NCBI GenBank assembly: GCA_963761005.1
Contig: CAVXFK010000020.1
Location: forward strand, 1-64,000
Length of the DNA stretch: 64,000 nucleotides
Reading direction: 5' to 3'
From: DASWJZ01 sp963761005
GTDB lineage: Bacteria > Pseudomonadota > Alphaproteobacteria > Rhizobiales > Afifellaceae
Position 1 is the first letter of the stretch. Each line of letters starts with the position of its first letter. The notes beneath the pieces were generated by a model. That model saw nothing but the letters and a program-made list of their open reading frames with translations. It was not told the DNA's origin and ran no database searches. Below, in pieces: positions 55,312 to 64,000 of this stretch. The position numbers and the translations under genes are program-made.

Positions 55312-55611
55312 ATGAGCAGATTTGCTCTTGTCGTGTCGTTCACCCTGAAGCCCGGGAACCGGGGCGCCTTTCTCCGCCTCGTGCGTGAGAACGCGAGCGC
55401 TTCGGTGCGCGACGAGCCCGGCTGCTATCGCTTCGACGTACTCACCTCCGACCACGCGGATCAGGTGCTTCTCTACGAGATCTATGCCGACGAAGCCGCT
55501 TTCGCCGACCACCTCGCCACGCCGCATTTCAAGAGCTTTGACGATGCCAGTCGCGACTTGGTGGCCGCAAAGACGGCCGAGAGCTATCGCGTCTTCGAGA
55601 ATGCGAAGTAG
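55312..55611 (+). CDS. ABM-domain (antibiotic biosynthesis monooxygenase-like) protein
   Basis: 99 aa dimeric alpha/beta ferredoxin-like fold. The pattern FTLKPGNRGAFLRLVRENASASVRDEPGCYRFDVL, LLYEIYADEAAFADHLATPHF is standard for the YgiN-like ABM family. In sugar operons such proteins often act as mutarotase-like or oxygenase-like helpers, but the role here is unknown. Last gene of the operon; a hairpin follows. Confidence 0.88.
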   Translation: MSRFALVVSFTLKPGNRGAFLRLVRENASASVRDEPGCYRFDVLTSDHADQVLLYEIYADEAAFADHLATPHFKSFDDASRDLVAAKTAESYRVFENAK

Positions 55612-55670
55612 CACGAAACTTAAGCCCGGAGAGCGGATTTGAAGCCGGCAGCGGCACCAACCTTAGCGAA

Positions 55671-55712
55671 GAAGGGCACCCCACTTCGATTTGGATCGCA
55701 GTGGTGCCCTTC
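55671..55712 (+). terminator. Stem-loop after the sugar-acid operon
   Basis: GAAGGGCACCCCACT pairs with AGTGGTGCCCTTC (13 pairs with a 2-base bulge) around a 14-base loop, 59 bases after the ABM gene. There is no T-run. It abuts the IS481 remnant, so it could equally be part of that insertion. Confidence 0.45.
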
Positions 55713-55715
55713 CTG

Positions 55716-55973
55716 AGAGATGGGTGACACGACATTCCGGAGACATGGGTGACACTTTTGGGCCTTTGCGGGGAGAGCAAAGGTGCCCTGGAAGGAGTGT
55801 CACATCATGGACGAGCGGGTGAAGTTCATCGCCCGTCTGCTCGACGGGGAGACGATGTCGGGGCTCTGCGAGGAGTTCTCGATCTCGCGCAAGACCGGCT
55901 ACAAGATCCTGAAGCGCTACCGCGCCTGCGGGTCGAAGGGCTCACGGACCGCTCGTCGCCGGAAGCTCGATGA
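55716..55973 (+). mobile_element. IS481-family insertion sequence remnant (left end)
   Basis: Two direct copies of AGA(G/C)ATGGGTGACAC (55716-55730 and 55741-55755) form the kind of end found on IS481 elements. The transposase start follows at 55807: MDERVKFIARLLDGETMSGLCEEFSISRKTGYKILKRY, the N-terminal helix-turn-helix. Near 55935 the family sequence moves to another frame (VEGLTDRSS) and then stops. The DDE domain and right end are missing, so the element is dead. Confidence 0.85.
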
Positions 55974-56004
55974 GTTACGGCGGAGGTTTAGTGAGCCGGC
56001 GTCA

Positions 56005-56730
56005 TCATCGCGCTCGAAAGCCACCGTCGACGAGGATCTCCGACCCGGTCACCATCGAAGAGCGGTCGCCGAGCAAGAACAGGATCACGTCCGCCACCTC
56101 CTCAGGCTCCACGAAGCGGCCGAGCGGGATGCGGCTCAGCATCGCGGCGGCCTTGGCCTCGTCGCTCCACGCCTTCACCGCCATCGGCGTCAGCGTCACC
56201 ACCGGATTGACGCAGTTCACCCGGATGCCATGCGCACCCAGTTCCACGGCCATCACGCGCGTCATGGCGTCGAGCGCTCCTTTGGTGGAGCAGTAGGCGG
56301 TATGATCGGGGAGGCCCTGGAAGGCGGCCATGCTGGATACATTCACGATGGCGCCCTTGTGCCCGCGGGCGATCCAGTCGCGCGCCGCCTCCTGTGCGAT
56401 GACCATGGGCGCCTTGGTGTTCACGCTCATCATCCAGTCGAACGTCTTGATTGAGGTGTCGAGAAACGGTTCCAGCTTGGTGGTGCCGGCGTTGTTGACG
56501 AGGAGATCGAACGGCCGCGCCGCAAGAACGGCGCGTCGGGTCTCCTCCATGTCAGCCAGATCGCATGTGATCGTATCGCACCCGATCTCCTGCTTCAGGC
56601 TTTCCAGGTCGGAGGCGGTGCGGCTGAGCGCGATCACCTTTGCGCCTTCGCCCGCCAGCTTGACCGCGGTGACCCGCCCAATTCCCTTTCCGGCTCCCGT
56701 TACGAGCGCTCGCTTGTCAGTGAACTCCAT
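56005..56730 (-). CDS. SDR family oxidoreductase, L-xylulose reductase (DCXR) type
   Basis: 241 aa. The cofactor loop TGAGKGIGR, LVNNAGTTKLEPFLD, the catalytic Ser in VNVSSMAAFQG and Tyr-x-x-x-Lys in YCSTKGALD, and a C-terminus VTGSEILVDGGFRAR. The blocks KVIALSRTASDLESL and AYCSTKGALDAMTRVMAVELGAHGIRVN closely resemble dicarbonyl/L-xylulose reductases, so it probably interconverts L-xylulose and xylitol or a similar pentulose/pentitol. It lies just beyond the IS481 remnant and 54 bases after the ribitol dehydrogenase gene on the same strand. Confidence 0.88.
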   Translation of the reverse strand: MEFTDKRALVTGAGKGIGRVTAVKLAGEGAKVIALSRTASDLESLKQEIGCDTITCDLADMEETRRAVLAARPFDLLVNNAGTTKLEPFLDTSIKTFDWMMSVNTKAPMVIAQEAARDWIARGHKGAIVNVSSMAAFQGLPDHTAYCSTKGALDAMTRVMAVELGAHGIRVNCVNPVVTLTPMAVKAWSDEAKAAAMLSRIPLGRFVEPEEVADVILFLLGDRSSMVTGSEILVDGGFRAR

Positions 56731-56784
56731 GCCGCTTTCCCCTCCTAAGCTTCGCCGCCACCCGGAACGCGCTCATACCTTCCC

Positions 56785-57513
56785 CTAAATGTCGAAGTTG
56801 GACGGCAGAACGACCATGTCGCGGATGGTCACGTTGCGCGGCCGCGTCAGCATGAACATCACTGCATCGGAGACCTCGGTCGGCTCGATCAGGCTGCCAT
56901 TCGCCTTGGCCTTCTTCAGGTTTTCCTCCGGCCAGTCGGCGAGAAGCGCGCTGATGACGGGACCGGGCGAGACCGATCCGACGCGGATGCCGTGCTTGAA
57001 GACCTGGCGGCGCACGGTCTGGACGAAACAAGTGATGGCCCATTTGGACGCTGAATAGACCGGCTCCCACGGAATGGGGAAGTGACCCGCCACCGAGCTC
57101 GTCACCACGACGTCGCCCGAGCGGCGCTCGATCATATGCGGAAGGACGTCGTGGACGTTCTTCATCACGACGTTCACGTTGAGGTTCAGCATCCTGTCGA
57201 TCGTCCTGGTGTCGGCATCGACCAGGTCGCCGCCGATATAGGTCCCGGCATTGGCGTGCAGGATGTCGAGTCTGCCTGCCTTCTCTAATATCCCCGGCAA
57301 GAGCGTCGCGCAGCTCTCCGGGTCGAGCAGATCGATGATGAGCGGAATCGCTGCGTCGCCGTGTTTGTCGCGGAGCGACGCGAGCCCCTTCTCGTCGCGA
57401 TCGACGAGCACCACGCGCGCACCGGCCGCGAGCATCGCCTCGGCGCTGGCTCGCCCGATGCCCGACGCCGCGCCCGTCACCGCGGCGACCTTGCCCTGCA
57501 GTTCTCCGGCCAT
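56785..57513 (-). CDS. rbtD: Ribitol 2-dehydrogenase-like SDR
   Basis: 242 aa. Beyond the SDR motifs (TGAASGIGR, LHANAGTYIGGD, YSASKWAI) it has the residues particular to ribitol dehydrogenase: the HANAGxYIGG loop, PWEPVYSASK, RVGSVSPGPVISALLADWPEENL and the ending RNVTIRDMVVLPSNFDI, which parallels the Klebsiella enzyme. It should oxidise ribitol to D-ribulose with NAD. First gene of a two-gene unit with the L-xylulose-reductase-like SDR. Confidence 0.9.
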   Translation of the reverse strand: MAGELQGKVAAVTGAASGIGRASAEAMLAAGARVVLVDRDEKGLASLRDKHGDAAIPLIIDLLDPESCATLLPGILEKAGRLDILHANAGTYIGGDLVDADTRTIDRMLNLNVNVVMKNVHDVLPHMIERRSGDVVVTSSVAGHFPIPWEPVYSASKWAITCFVQTVRRQVFKHGIRVGSVSPGPVISALLADWPEENLKKAKANGSLIEPTEVSDAVMFMLTRPRNVTIRDMVVLPSNFDI

Positions 57514-57576
57514 CTCGTCTCTCCCCCCTTCGTACAGGCGCCGCGCGGCGCGCGGCGCTTCTTCCGTCTTGCCGCC

Positions 57577-57714
57577 TCAGCGCGCGGCCTGGCCTCCGTC
57601 CACCGTCACGACCGATCCAGCCGCGCAGCTTGTGCTGAGCCCGTTCTTTGTGACACAGGCGAGCGCGACCGGTAGCTCCCCGATCGAACCGATGGATACT
57701 GCCTGCAGCATGAG
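57577..57714 (-). pseudogene. C-terminal remnant of another SDR gene
   Basis: The last 45 codons (SIGSIGELPVALACVTKNGLS then TSCAAGSVVTVDGGQAAR and stop) match the C-terminal pattern of SDRs. The preceding frame shows no Rossmann fold. It lies between the AraC gene and rbtD and is the second SDR tail in the region. Confidence 0.65.
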
Positions 57715-57797
57715 GTCTGCCTCCCGCTCGGCGCGCCCGAGACGCTTACCCGTCAAACGGAGTGAACGGCTCGCGGCCCGGATAGAGGACGCGCTCG

Positions 57798-58832
57798 TCA
57801 ATTGCGACTGTGAGCCGAGTTCGCGCCGCCGATCAGCGCGGTCTCGTGCGCCTCGACATTGAAGAGCTCCGTCGAGCACGTCGCGTTGCGCTGCGAGTGG
57901 CGCCGATACTCCGAGGGTGTCACGCCGCAGAATGAAAGGAATTGCCGGTTGAAGTTCGATAGATTGTTGAAACCACTCTCGAAGCAGATGTCGGTGACCG
58001 GCAACGTCGTCTCGGTGAGGAGCATGCAGGCGCGATTGACGCGCATGCGGTTCATGTAGCGCACGAAGCCGTGTCCGGTGTTCTTCTTGAAGAAGCGCGA
58101 GAAGGCCGAGTCCGACATGCCGCAGCTGCGCGCCACCTCTGAAAGGCGGATATCTTCCGTGAGATTGTGGATCAGGAAGTCGATTGCCTTGTTGATCATT
58201 TCCGACACGTCGTGATCGAGTGTCGGCGAATAATCCGTGCTCGACAGGATCTTCCGGTTCTCCGAGCGGTTCAGGAGATCGAGCAGCTCAAGGAAGAGAA
58301 GCACCCGCCGCGTGGGGCTGGCGCGACCCACCTGCCGAAGCAGGCGCGCCCCGATCTTCGCGTCCTCGCCCAGGAACTCGATCCCGTGGCGTGCATCGTC
58401 AAGCAGCGGGCTGACCTCTTCCAGCTCCGGACACACGCGCATCATCTCGCGCACCACCCCGTCGCTGAACTGGATCAGCATGTCGCGATCCTTCACGACT
58501 TCGCCGGGGGCAATGTCGCTCACCCAGTTGTGCGGCAGGTTGGGGCCGGTGAGGACGAGCACGCCGGCCTGGAAGTTACCGATATAGTCCCCGACGAACA
58601 TCTTGCCGGAGGTCTCCTGGATGAGATGCAGCTCGTATTCGGGATGGTAGTGCCACTTGGCGAGCGGAAACGGATATTCGTGCACGTTCCAGCGGAAGGA
58701 CTGGCGCGGCTGGCCGACAATCAGCTCGAAGTCTGGTTGCGTCATACGCATCGCCGGCCGCGATGAGGTACGTTCGTCCCTCAACAAAGACGCTCCGGGG
58801 ACACGGTCGCTGGCGAAAGACACTCGCTCCAT
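57798..58832 (-). CDS. AraC family transcriptional regulator
   Basis: 344 aa from the ATG at 58832, which has GGAGG 5 bases upstream. The N-terminal cupin-like sensor contains KWHYHPEYELHLIQE and LVLTGPNLPHNW. The C-terminal double helix-turn-helix is IRLSEVARSCGMSDSAFSRFFKKNTGHGFVRYMNRMRVNRACMLL and TDICFESGFNNLSNFNRQFLSFCGVTPSEYRR. It is divergent from the polyol importer operon and upstream of the pentitol dehydrogenase genes, so it likely activates one or both. Confidence 0.92.
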   Translation of the reverse strand: MERVSFASDRVPGASLLRDERTSSRPAMRMTQPDFELIVGQPRQSFRWNVHEYPFPLAKWHYHPEYELHLIQETSGKMFVGDYIGNFQAGVLVLTGPNLPHNWVSDIAPGEVVKDRDMLIQFSDGVVREMMRVCPELEEVSPLLDDARHGIEFLGEDAKIGARLLRQVGRASPTRRVLLFLELLDLLNRSENRKILSSTDYSPTLDHDVSEMINKAIDFLIHNLTEDIRLSEVARSCGMSDSAFSRFFKKNTGHGFVRYMNRMRVNRACMLLTETTLPVTDICFESGFNNLSNFNRQFLSFCGVTPSEYRRHSQRNATCSTELFNVEAHETALIGGANSAHSRN

Positions 58833-59320
58833 ATCGTCCTCCCGAATGTTCTTCTTGCTTGGCCCACGCGCAAAGGCGCGAGGCATGATGCAATCATGCC
58901 CCCTCCCTTGCGATGGACACCACCACTTGCGGGGGCATGACTGATACTTTCTTTCACTCCGGGATCAAAAGCCACCCCGTGACATGCCTCGCCGGGCTGT
59001 TTTCGTATCAGAAGCACGACAGGACTCTGCCGCAGCGCCTCATCGTCCGGCTTGTTGTCGATTATCTGGTTCCAGAAAAAATTGCACAATGCGATGCCTG
59101 AAACGGCGTGGCGTCCACGTTGCGTCTGCGCAACCGTTGTTAATCGGGGTAACCGACGGCGAGAGTAGTTCACTGCGTTGGATCAGCGGCTAGCGAGATC
59201 AACACGCCATCACAGTGCGGGCTGCCTTCACGTTAAGTTGCCTGCAGACAACGGATGCGAGCCCGCCTCGCATCCGAGAGGTCGGGGCCGCAGCCCCGCA
59301 TGGAAGGGAGGAATGCGACG
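58833..59320. other. Intergenic control region between araC-type gene and polyol importer
   Basis: 488 bp without a convincing gene. It must carry divergent promoters for the regulator and the importer operon. I could not assign -35/-10 boxes or AraC half-sites. Two hairpins lie near the right end (59253-59298). Confidence 0.5.
59253..59298 (+). other. Two tandem hairpins in the leader of the polyol importer operon
   Basis: GGATGCGAG-CCCGC-CTCGCATCC is a perfect 9-bp stem (59253-59275); CGGGGC-CGCA-GCCCCG is a 6-bp stem (59283-59298). The second ends 22 bases before the ATG. They could shield or expose the ribosome site (GGGAGG at about 59306-59311). Confidence 0.5.
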
Positions 59321-60760
<1,440 letters not shown>

Positions 60761-60768
60761 CCTGATTT

Positions 60769-60799
60769 GAACCGGGGCGGCCTAGCGCCGTCCCGGTTC
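60769..60799 (+). other. Hairpin between binding-protein and permease genes
   Basis: GAACCGGGGCGGC pairs with GCCGTCCCGGTTC (13 bp with one G-U) around a 5-base loop, 8 bases after the binding-protein stop. There is no T-run. This is the same layout as the stem at 50222-50249 in the other importer operon. Confidence 0.65.
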
Positions 60800-60886
60800 G
60801 ACTCCACGGCTGACGCGGCAAAAGCGGCCACTCCCCGAAGGGGAAATCTCCGCATCTCGCGGTCGGCTGACAGAAACGGGGGCCGC

Positions 60887-61768
60887 ATGCGATCGACGGC
60901 GACCGGCTGGCTGCTTCTGGCGCCCACGCTGGCAATTCTTGGGATTTTCGGCGTCCTGCCCTTCGTCTACGTGCTGGTCGTTGGGTTCACGAGCTGGAAT
61001 TCCTTCGCGCTCGATCCCAATCCGCATTTTGCCGGGGTTGAGAACTATCGCCGACTGGTCTTCGACACGCAGTTCCTGCATTCGCTCTGGCTTACCGTGC
61101 AGTTCGGCTTCTGGGCGGTCCTGAGCGAAGTGGTGCTCGGCTATCTGCTTGCCCAGCTCTTGATGCGCGACTTCCCGCTCAAGGGGTTCTTCCGCACCAT
61201 TCACACATTGCCGCTGATGGTGGCGCCGATCGCAGTAGGCGCGACATGGCGCCTTCTCACCGTCCCCGGTCTCGGTCCGCTTCCCTACTATTTCGATCAC
61301 TGGTTCGGGATCACGCTGCAGATCGGGCGCTATCCGAACCAGGCGTTCATCACGACGATTTTGATGGACGTGTGGCATTGGACGCCGCTCGTCACGCTGA
61401 CGCTTCTCGCTGCGCTTTCGTCGCTGCCGAAGGAGCCCTACGAGCAGGCCCAGATCGACGGCGGGAGCCGCTCCCAGATCTTCTGGTACATAACCCTGCC
61501 GCTGCTCAGGCCGGCGATCCTGGCAACCGTCTTCATCCGGATGATGGACGCGCTCAGAATCGTCGACGAGGTGTGGATGCTGACCGGCGGCGGGCCGGGC
61601 TCGGCGACGCGCTATATCGGCCTCTACATCTGGCGCGTCGTCTTTCCGAAGACCGACTATGGCTTCGGCTCGGCGGCGTCGCTGCTCACCCTCTATTTCA
61701 CCGTCGTCATCTGCTGGCTTCTCTATGCCGGCCTTATGACAAGGCGTGGACAAGATACGGGGAAGTGA
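60887..61768 (+). CDS. Polyol ABC transporter permease, first subunit
   Basis: 293 aa CUT1 permease with six helices (GWLLLAPTLAILGIFGVLPFVYVLVVGF at the start). The EAA-like loop is EPYEQAQIDGGSRSQIFWYITLPLLRPA. The ATG at 60887 lies at the start of the first helix; an upstream start would run through the hairpin region. Its stop overlaps the next start (TGATG). Confidence 0.92.
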   Translation: MRSTATGWLLLAPTLAILGIFGVLPFVYVLVVGFTSWNSFALDPNPHFAGVENYRRLVFDTQFLHSLWLTVQFGFWAVLSEVVLGYLLAQLLMRDFPLKGFFRTIHTLPLMVAPIAVGATWRLLTVPGLGPLPYYFDHWFGITLQIGRYPNQAFITTILMDVWHWTPLVTLTLLAALSSLPKEPYEQAQIDGGSRSQIFWYITLPLLRPAILATVFIRMMDALRIVDEVWMLTGGGPGSATRYIGLYIWRVVFPKTDYGFGSAASLLTLYFTVVICWLLYAGLMTRRGQDTGK

Positions 61769-62604
61769 TGCGCACGCAGGGACGCCTTAGCCAGGTTCTC
61801 TTCTGGATCGCCGCCAGTCTGGTGACGCTCTTCCCGATCTACTGGATGTTCGTCGTCTCGGCGAAAAGCCGCGTGGAGCTCTTCGGCAGTCCGAACTTCA
61901 TCATCTCGAGCTTCTTCTGGTCGAACTACACCGATACGCTGACCAACCCGTCATTCCAGCTCTACATGATGAACTCGCTCATCGTCGCCTCGTCGAACGC
62001 ACTGCTCGTCACGACGCTGGCGCTTCTCGCCTGCTACGCGCTCTCGCGCTACCGGCTGGTCGGCAAGGAGAACATCTTCTTCTGGACGATCACCAACCGC
62101 ATGGCGCCGCCGGCGGTGTTCCTTCTGCCGCTCTTTCTGCTCTTCACGCGCACTTTCGCCATCGGAGACTGGAAGCTCTACGACACGCGCATCGGCCTGA
62201 TCATGCTCTACTGCGTGTTCAATCTCCCGTTCGCCATTTGGACGATGCGTGGCATCGTGGAGGGGATTCCAAAGGAGCTCGACGAGGCCGCCTTCGTCGA
62301 CGGGGCCAACACCTGGCAGGTGCTGACCAAGGTCGTCCTGCCGCTCGCGCGGCCCGGACTGGCGGTTACCGCGATCCTCACCTGGGTCTTCGCCTGGAAC
62401 GAGTACCTGTTCGCCGCCACGCTGACGAGCGTGCATGCGCGCACGATCACCACCGGCCTTGCGGAATTCGTGACGGTGACCGGCACCAACTGGGGGCAGA
62501 TGGCGGCGACCGCGACGTTGACGCTGCTGCCGGCGCTGCTCTTGGTGGGGCTGGCGCAGCGTCACATCGTCCACGGCCTCACCTTCGGCGCGGTGAAGGG
62601 GTAG
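61768..62604 (+). CDS. Polyol ABC transporter permease, second subunit
   Basis: 278 aa MalG-like permease: LFPIYWMFVVSAKSRVELFG, EAA loop LDEAAFVDGANTWQVLTKVVLPLARPG and C-terminus HIVHGLTFGAVKG, nearly the same ending as the permease at 51285-52136 (LVRGLTLGAVRG). The start overlaps the previous stop by one base. A longer frame from 61246 is a shadow. Confidence 0.93.
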   Translation: MRTQGRLSQVLFWIAASLVTLFPIYWMFVVSAKSRVELFGSPNFIISSFFWSNYTDTLTNPSFQLYMMNSLIVASSNALLVTTLALLACYALSRYRLVGKENIFFWTITNRMAPPAVFLLPLFLLFTRTFAIGDWKLYDTRIGLIMLYCVFNLPFAIWTMRGIVEGIPKELDEAAFVDGANTWQVLTKVVLPLARPGLAVTAILTWVFAWNEYLFAATLTSVHARTITTGLAEFVTVTGTNWGQMAATATLTLLPALLLVGLAQRHIVHGLTFGAVKG

Positions 62605-62607
62605 CAC

Positions 62608-62832
62608 ATGGCCGTCGAACCCCATATCGCCACGAAAGCGCCGGAGACGGCCGAGCGCGAAGGCTTCCTTCCCATCACCACCAACGCCTTCGACCGGGGC
62701 TTCATCGGCGTCGTCGCCTTCGTGGCGATCCACCTCCTGTGGATGCGGTTCCTGGAACCGCTCGGTTTCTCCCTTTACATTGCGACGGCGATCTCCATCG
62801 TCCTCGGCGTGGTCATCATCAAGCGCGGTTGA
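62608..62832 (+). CDS. Small two-helix membrane protein of the polyol importer operon
   Basis: 74 aa. Two hydrophobic helices (GFIGVVAFVAIHLLWMRFL and LGFSLYIATAISIVLGVVII) end in KRG. It starts 3 bases after the permease stop and 12 bases separate it from the dehydrogenase gene, so it belongs to the operon. I recall similar small proteins beside polyol and glycerol-type ABC permeases in rhizobia; it may be an accessory transporter subunit. Confidence 0.8.
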   Translation: MAVEPHIATKAPETAEREGFLPITTNAFDRGFIGVVAFVAIHLLWMRFLEPLGFSLYIATAISIVLGVVIIKRG

Positions 62833-62844
62833 GAAAGCAAGAAA

Positions 62845-63897
62845 ATGACGAAAGCACTCGTCCTGGAAAAGAAGCTTGAACTTTCGCTCCGTGACATCGA
62901 AACCGACGATCGGCTCGGGCCGCGCGACGTGCGGATCAAGCTGAACACCGTCGGCGTCTGCGGCAGCGATGTCCACTACTACACGCACGGCGCCATCGGG
63001 CAGTTCGTTGTGCGCGCTCCGATGATCCTCGGGCACGAAGGCTCGGGTATCATCATAGAGACGGGCGCCGACGTGACCGAACTCTCCGTCGGTGACCGCG
63101 TCTGCATGGAGCCCGGCATCCCCGACCCGACGAGCAAGGCGTCGCGTCTCGGCAAATACAACCTCGATCCGGCGGTGCGCTTCTGGGCAACGCCGCCGGT
63201 GCACGGAATCCTGAGGCCGACCGTCGTCCATCCGGCCGACTTCACCTTCAAGCTTCCGGACAACGTCTCCTTCGCCGCCGCCGCCATGGTCGAGCCGCTC
63301 GCCGTCGGTGTCCACGGCACGGTCAAGGCGCGTGTCACGCCGGGCGACGTCGCGGTCGTCGTCGGTGCCGGCCCGATCGGACTCGTGACGGTGCTTGCCG
63401 CCTTCGCCGCAGGTTGCGCGCGCGTCATCATCAGCGACGTGGACGACGTGAAGCTCGCTATCGCCGAGAAGCTCGGCGCCGTCCCCGGTGCAGTCGTAGG
63501 CGTCAACGTGCGCTCACGCTCGCTGACGGAGACCGTGATGCACGAGACTGCCGGATGGGGTGCCGATCTCGTTTTCGAGTGCTCCGGCAATGAGAAAGCC
63601 GCGGCTGAGGTGTTCGACTATGTCTGCCCCGGCGGATGCGCTGTGATGATAGGCCTGCCGCTTTCGCCGTTCGCCCACGACGTGGCGAAGGCGAGCGTGA
63701 AGGAAGTCCGCATAGAGCACGTCTTCCGCTACGCCCACGTGTACCCGCGTTGCGTCGCCATGCTCGCCTCCGGCGCGATCGACGTCGCGCCGCTTATCAC
63801 GAAGACCTTTAGTTTCGACGAGAGCGTCGAGGCCTTCGAGTTCGCCGCAAGTCAGCCGCCGGGTCAGGTGAAGGTGCAGATCGAGATGCCGGCCTGA
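62845..63897 (+). CDS. Zinc-dependent polyol dehydrogenase (xylitol / L-iditol 2-dehydrogenase type)
   Basis: 350 aa medium-chain dehydrogenase. The catalytic zinc site is set by Cys in GVCGSDVHYYTHG, His-Glu in GHEGSG and Glu in VEPLAVGVHG; the NAD loop is VGAGPIGLV. The structural zinc lobe is degenerate: EPGIPDPTSKASRLGKYNLDP has none of the usual four cysteines, as in a rhizobial/acetic-acid-bacterial xylitol dehydrogenase subgroup. It should oxidise xylitol or a related polyol to the ketose. Last gene in view of the importer operon. Confidence 0.9.
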   Translation: MTKALVLEKKLELSLRDIETDDRLGPRDVRIKLNTVGVCGSDVHYYTHGAIGQFVVRAPMILGHEGSGIIIETGADVTELSVGDRVCMEPGIPDPTSKASRLGKYNLDPAVRFWATPPVHGILRPTVVHPADFTFKLPDNVSFAAAAMVEPLAVGVHGTVKARVTPGDVAVVVGAGPIGLVTVLAAFAAGCARVIISDVDDVKLAIAEKLGAVPGAVVGVNVRSRSLTETVMHETAGWGADLVFECSGNEKAAAEVFDYVCPGGCAVMIGLPLSPFAHDVAKASVKEVRIEHVFRYAHVYPRCVAMLASGAIDVAPLITKTFSFDESVEAFEFAASQPPGQVKVQIEMPA

Positions 63898-64000
63898 GGG
63901 CTGCGGGACAGGTAACCTACGGGGCCGAAGCACGCGCGATGACTAGGTAGCCTCGTCCCGGCCCATCGAACCGTGACCACCCGCGAGCGGCCATCCGCCG
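63898..64000. other. Non-coding tail of the window
   Basis: 103 bases after the dehydrogenase stop with no open frame that I can support. Whether a transporter ATPase or pentulose kinase follows cannot be seen. Confidence 0.5.

Overview
The window (about 63% GC by eye) looks like a chromosomal segment of an alphaproteobacterium, most likely of the Hyphomicrobiales (Rhizobiales). The reasons are IalB, DUF1344, DUF1674/SDHAF4-like and DUF2585 proteins, a GAAC-N7-GAAC LexA box, a DnaE2-type polymerase, rhizobial-type xylitol dehydrogenase, and dispersed GC-rich palindromic repeats typical of that order. No rRNA, tRNA or CRISPR array was seen. The species cannot be named from the sequence.

Layout. 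1-1.7 kb: the edge of an integrated element (tyrosine recombinase plus a partial gene overlapping its stop). 1.8-33.3 kb: ordinary housekeeping and envelope genes (EVE protein, rhomboid protease, ETF-beta-type lysine methyltransferase, acetyl-CoA synthetase, thioredoxin 2, HtpX, RsmB, heparinase-like protein, PurH, RlmN, IalB, an ECF sigma/VWA pair, alanine dehydrogenase with a divergent Lrp regulator, a lytic transglycosylase with TPRs). Inside this stretch lies an SOS-controlled dnaE2 gene that carries an in-frame DUF559 endonuclease-like cassette bounded by 36-bp inverted repeats.

33.3-45.1 kb: seven tightly packed minus-strand genes. In transcription order they encode a multiheme cytochrome, an outer-membrane beta-barrel protein, an FAD/2Fe-2S reductase, a tetraheme c554-like cytochrome, a cyclic-nucleotide-binding protein fused to four 4Fe-4S motifs, a b-type membrane cytochrome and a decaheme cytochrome. 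Together they supply 19 CxxCH haem sites and every compartment needed to carry electrons between NAD(P)H or quinol and the cell surface. I do not recognise the set as a described pathway; it is the best candidate for a new system.

45.7-55.6 kb: a GntR-controlled carbohydrate-acid catabolic operon (HpaI-type aldolase, 2-hydroxyacid dehydrogenase, complete sugar ABC importer, a D-apionolactonase-like enzyme, an ABM-domain protein). 55.6-57.8 kb: an IS481 remnant, an L-xylulose-reductase-like SDR, ribitol dehydrogenase and a decayed SDR tail. 57.8-63.9 kb: an AraC regulator divergent from a polyol ABC importer operon that ends with a xylitol/iditol-type dehydrogenase. The last 20 kb therefore reads as a pentose, pentitol and branched-sugar utilisation region.

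Several genes (DUF1697, dnaE2, the first multiheme cytochrome, the first sugar-binding protein) contain single-base frame changes. They may be real decay or assembly indels; the sequence alone cannot decide.
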